The notes under the pieces: generated by a model | The model's input: the letters and a program-made list of their open reading frames with translations, nothing else | The model's database searches: none | Told to the model about the DNA's origin: nothing | Shown here: piece by piece, positions 61,435-64,000 of the stretch | How the letters are laid out: each line of letters opens with the position of its first letter | How positions within the stretch are numbered: position 1 is the stretch's first letter | Source: Eutypella sp. D-1 | Taxonomy: Eukaryota > Ascomycota > Sordariomycetes > Xylariales > Diatrypaceae | Assembly (NCBI GenBank): GCA_023313575.1 | Contig: JAJTTP010000006.1 | Span: 1,798,001-1,862,000, forward strand | DNA length: 64,000 nt | Direction of reading: 5' to 3' | Program-made: the position numbers and the translations under genes

Positions 61435-64000
61435 AATGGCAGAGTTTGGACCCCATGGTTATGGCTTGGATGAGCATGAATCGCGATGACAAGCAGATGC
61501 TCAAACATGGGCACGAGGCTGAGGGCATTTCACCACTTAAGTTGGAGATGGCATGCATCGGGTTCCTTGGATGTAGAGGATTTATATGGGGCCGATTCCT
61601 AAAGAGGGTGTGAAGGATGGGATGAGAAATCGAATCAGAATCGCTACATGTTAGCGACTCATGCATGATTGGACTTCCACAGCCCGATATCTGCCAGACG
61701 CACTCAGCGCGGTAAATATAGCATCATTTCGACTTGGGGCTAAATGCTTGGATGAACCAATAATTGTACATGGACCTCTGGGCGAAAGGCGGTTCGCGCG
61801 AGCCACCCAACTAAACATGATCGTGGTCTATCCCAAATGGCCCAGTATCCGACGGTTAGGTCACAACGCAGATTCGGCCCCAAGGCGCGTGGGAAGAGCG
61901 GTCTTCTAGACGCCATGGGAGCCTTGTGCCATTTCATGTGATAGAGTAGAAAAATACCCTTATAGCAAGGCGCAGGTACAGTAATAATTATTGATAGCAC
62001 CTGAGACTACTCCGTTGCTATATTTACTCAGGAGACGAAGCATTCAATCAAATTGAGGTCGGATATGACAGGAACAGACTTGTTTCCATATGTGCCGAGT
62101 AGGGTATGCATAGCAACACTTGTTTTCAGGAATGGGAGTATTTACTATAACTATAGACGTAATGATCGCAAGGTATGTGACATTCCCACATAGTTATGGC
62201 TGCAGGTGTATTGCTTTATCAGCCTTCGTCAACTAAGATGGAACATGATTAGCACCACATAATCTCCAAGGAACCCGACTTTTGGCGGTCTAGGATTCCG
62301 ACGTATTCGTCGACAAAATATTGGTATCGCTTATGCTGCATTGGTTTGCCAACGGCCTTTTTGTGGCAGAACCGCCTTTTGTCGACATTATTCAAGGGAC
62401 GTCCGACAATTCATAGAAAAAAATGGACTAACTTGGTTAATTAAACTGTGTAGATTATTATATGTATCAGGAAGAGGGATCTTATATAGGAATACATCGA
62501 TTCTGCCTATGAAATTTGGGCGGAAAAGCCTGTAAAGGAGGGCCACGAGGTGTGGGGGATCAATCTCTACAGGGAAAATGGTCCCCGAAATGATTCCAAC
62601 TTGGGAATTATCCGAATAATATACGATACCCCTCACGAAGGAGGGACTCACCCCCACAAATCCAAAGCTTGGCCTACAGTTGATTATTGGGGGCATTGCA
62701 GTTCATGTCCATCAAGTCGAATGGACATGAGAGAATGGATATAGTCTATGTAATGTGTAGGTAATTTTATATTGATAATTTCCGTACTCAATTAGGGTCA
62801 TTACGAGGCCCCTCCTCTATTTACGAGAACGAAAGTAGATTCATGATCTGCCTGACGATAATGGGATATATGCCAAGTCGTGCGATCTGCTACGACAAAA
62901 CAAAACCAACCGGCCGGAAGCCACGTTGCAGTTCTCTGTAATATTATGCAGGCTGGAGGAACTGTGGTTCCGTCGAATGAGCGACCATGCCTGGTAGTCG
63001 AACAACACTACGCAGCCTAACAAGCCTGAGCCATAGGTACTCTAGTGCTGTGCCCAATCACTGCTCCCATTCGTCTGCCCAATCCTTGCGCCTTGTGTTT
63101 TGGTAGACGTTAAAAAAATGCAGGAACCCCCTGTAAACAGAGCCGCATATGGACCACTCTGACTTCATGCCATCCGAAAACTTCTGTTCTCTTGCTTGTC
63201 GCCGTCACCACGCCCTCTTGTAGCTAGATGTTTCCCCTAAGGACCATGGATTCAGTGTATGCTATCATATGGGCAGCCGTACAAGTCAGGGATGGGTTGA
63301 TAAGCATACGGCACTTCATAAAGCCAATGGTATCGAATACGATGGAGTCCCTGTTAAGGTATAGAACGGGACGATCGGGAAACAATCCCACGTTTAGGGT
63401 CTTCCGCAATCCTTAGCCAATTTGGAGATTTGACCTTCAGAACTACGCCGAATTGTAGTAGTGGGTGATTTTGCTGCGATATTAAGACGCCCGACTGAGA
63501 GCTACTAGAGTGACGTATGTCCCATTATGCCTTGTGCACCTTGCCCCCCGACAGAGATTAGTGTCATGCATAACTCGTGTCACCGACAATCCATGGCGGA
63601 CTTGAAAACAGATATGGCTTCTAATTCGATGTGCTGAGTACAGAATGATGTGTTGCCATGTTCAAAGTTGCTCATTCTGGGCGATATCTACCGAGGGGAG
63701 AAGAATAACTATCCCATTGTCCATAGTCGCCGTGAGCCTTATTTATAGGCCGTGGGGAGCGCCACAATAGGGGCTGTGAGAGCGCCACGGGGGCGCACCA
63801 GAACAAACCCCAAAAGGGTATTTTCTAGCGCGACATGTGTTGTATAGGGCGAAGGACTGCTTCGAAGAGAGTTAGCCGCAGCGCGGGCTCCCTGTGGCTT
63901 ATTGCAGTCGATTGCCTGAAGCTGATTGCGGGGAATGCAGCACAGGACGCTGAAATAGGAGCCCCCATACGCTATCCCCGAGCCTTCAGACAACGTCACA
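61435..64000. other. Right end of window, no gene found
   Basis: Nothing with family features is visible. All frames are under about 105 codons and many lack an ATG. The left edge should carry the DUF6594 promoter. Confidence 0.5.

Overview
The window reads as nuclear DNA of a filamentous ascomycete (Pezizomycotina, probably Sordariomycetes). Genes are interrupted by short introns, mostly 47-145 bp, with GT/GC...CTRAY...AG signals. There is a single large SepA/Bni1-type formin, typically fungal families (Zn2Cys6 regulator, MARVEL protein with a disordered tail, DUF6594, TDA3-like FAD oxidoreductase), and intergenic DNA rich in TAGG/CCTA and homopolymer tracts. I see no rRNA, tRNA, CRISPR array or recognisable intact transposon.

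Layout: formin (1187-6570, +); a disrupted V8/trypsin-like serine protease gene with a repetitive, amphipathic C-terminal half (8169-10325, -); 3.5 kb of non-coding DNA with G-runs; a DHDPS/HOGA-family aldolase (13835-14809, -); a Gfo/Idh/MocA oxidoreductase opened by a GC-AG intron (18373-19882, +); a TDA3-like FAD oxidoreductase (20691-22138, -); a thiol (glutathione) peroxidase with a likely mitochondrial leader (23363-24633, +); a DHA2/VBA-type MFS transporter whose best model needs a one-nucleotide exon (25402-27262, -); a MARVEL-domain protein (29674-30785, +); the ribosome-biogenesis factor Nop16 (32000-32887, -); 6 kb without a gene; a Zn2Cys6 transcription factor (39026-41597, -); about 18 kb in which I find no gene; and a DUF6594 membrane protein (59965-61356, -).

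The genes do not form an obvious cluster. Housekeeping functions (polarised actin assembly, ribosome biogenesis, peroxide defence) are mixed with sugar- or amino-acid-related enzymes and a probable vacuolar transporter. The most unusual items are the protease gene (in-frame stop, GC donor, internally duplicated membrane-active-looking region), the one-base exon in the transporter, the GC-AG introns in two nearby genes, and the long gene-empty stretch at 41.6-60 kb.

All exon boundaries were read by eye from splice signals, reading frame and family conservation. No alignment or transcript data were available.
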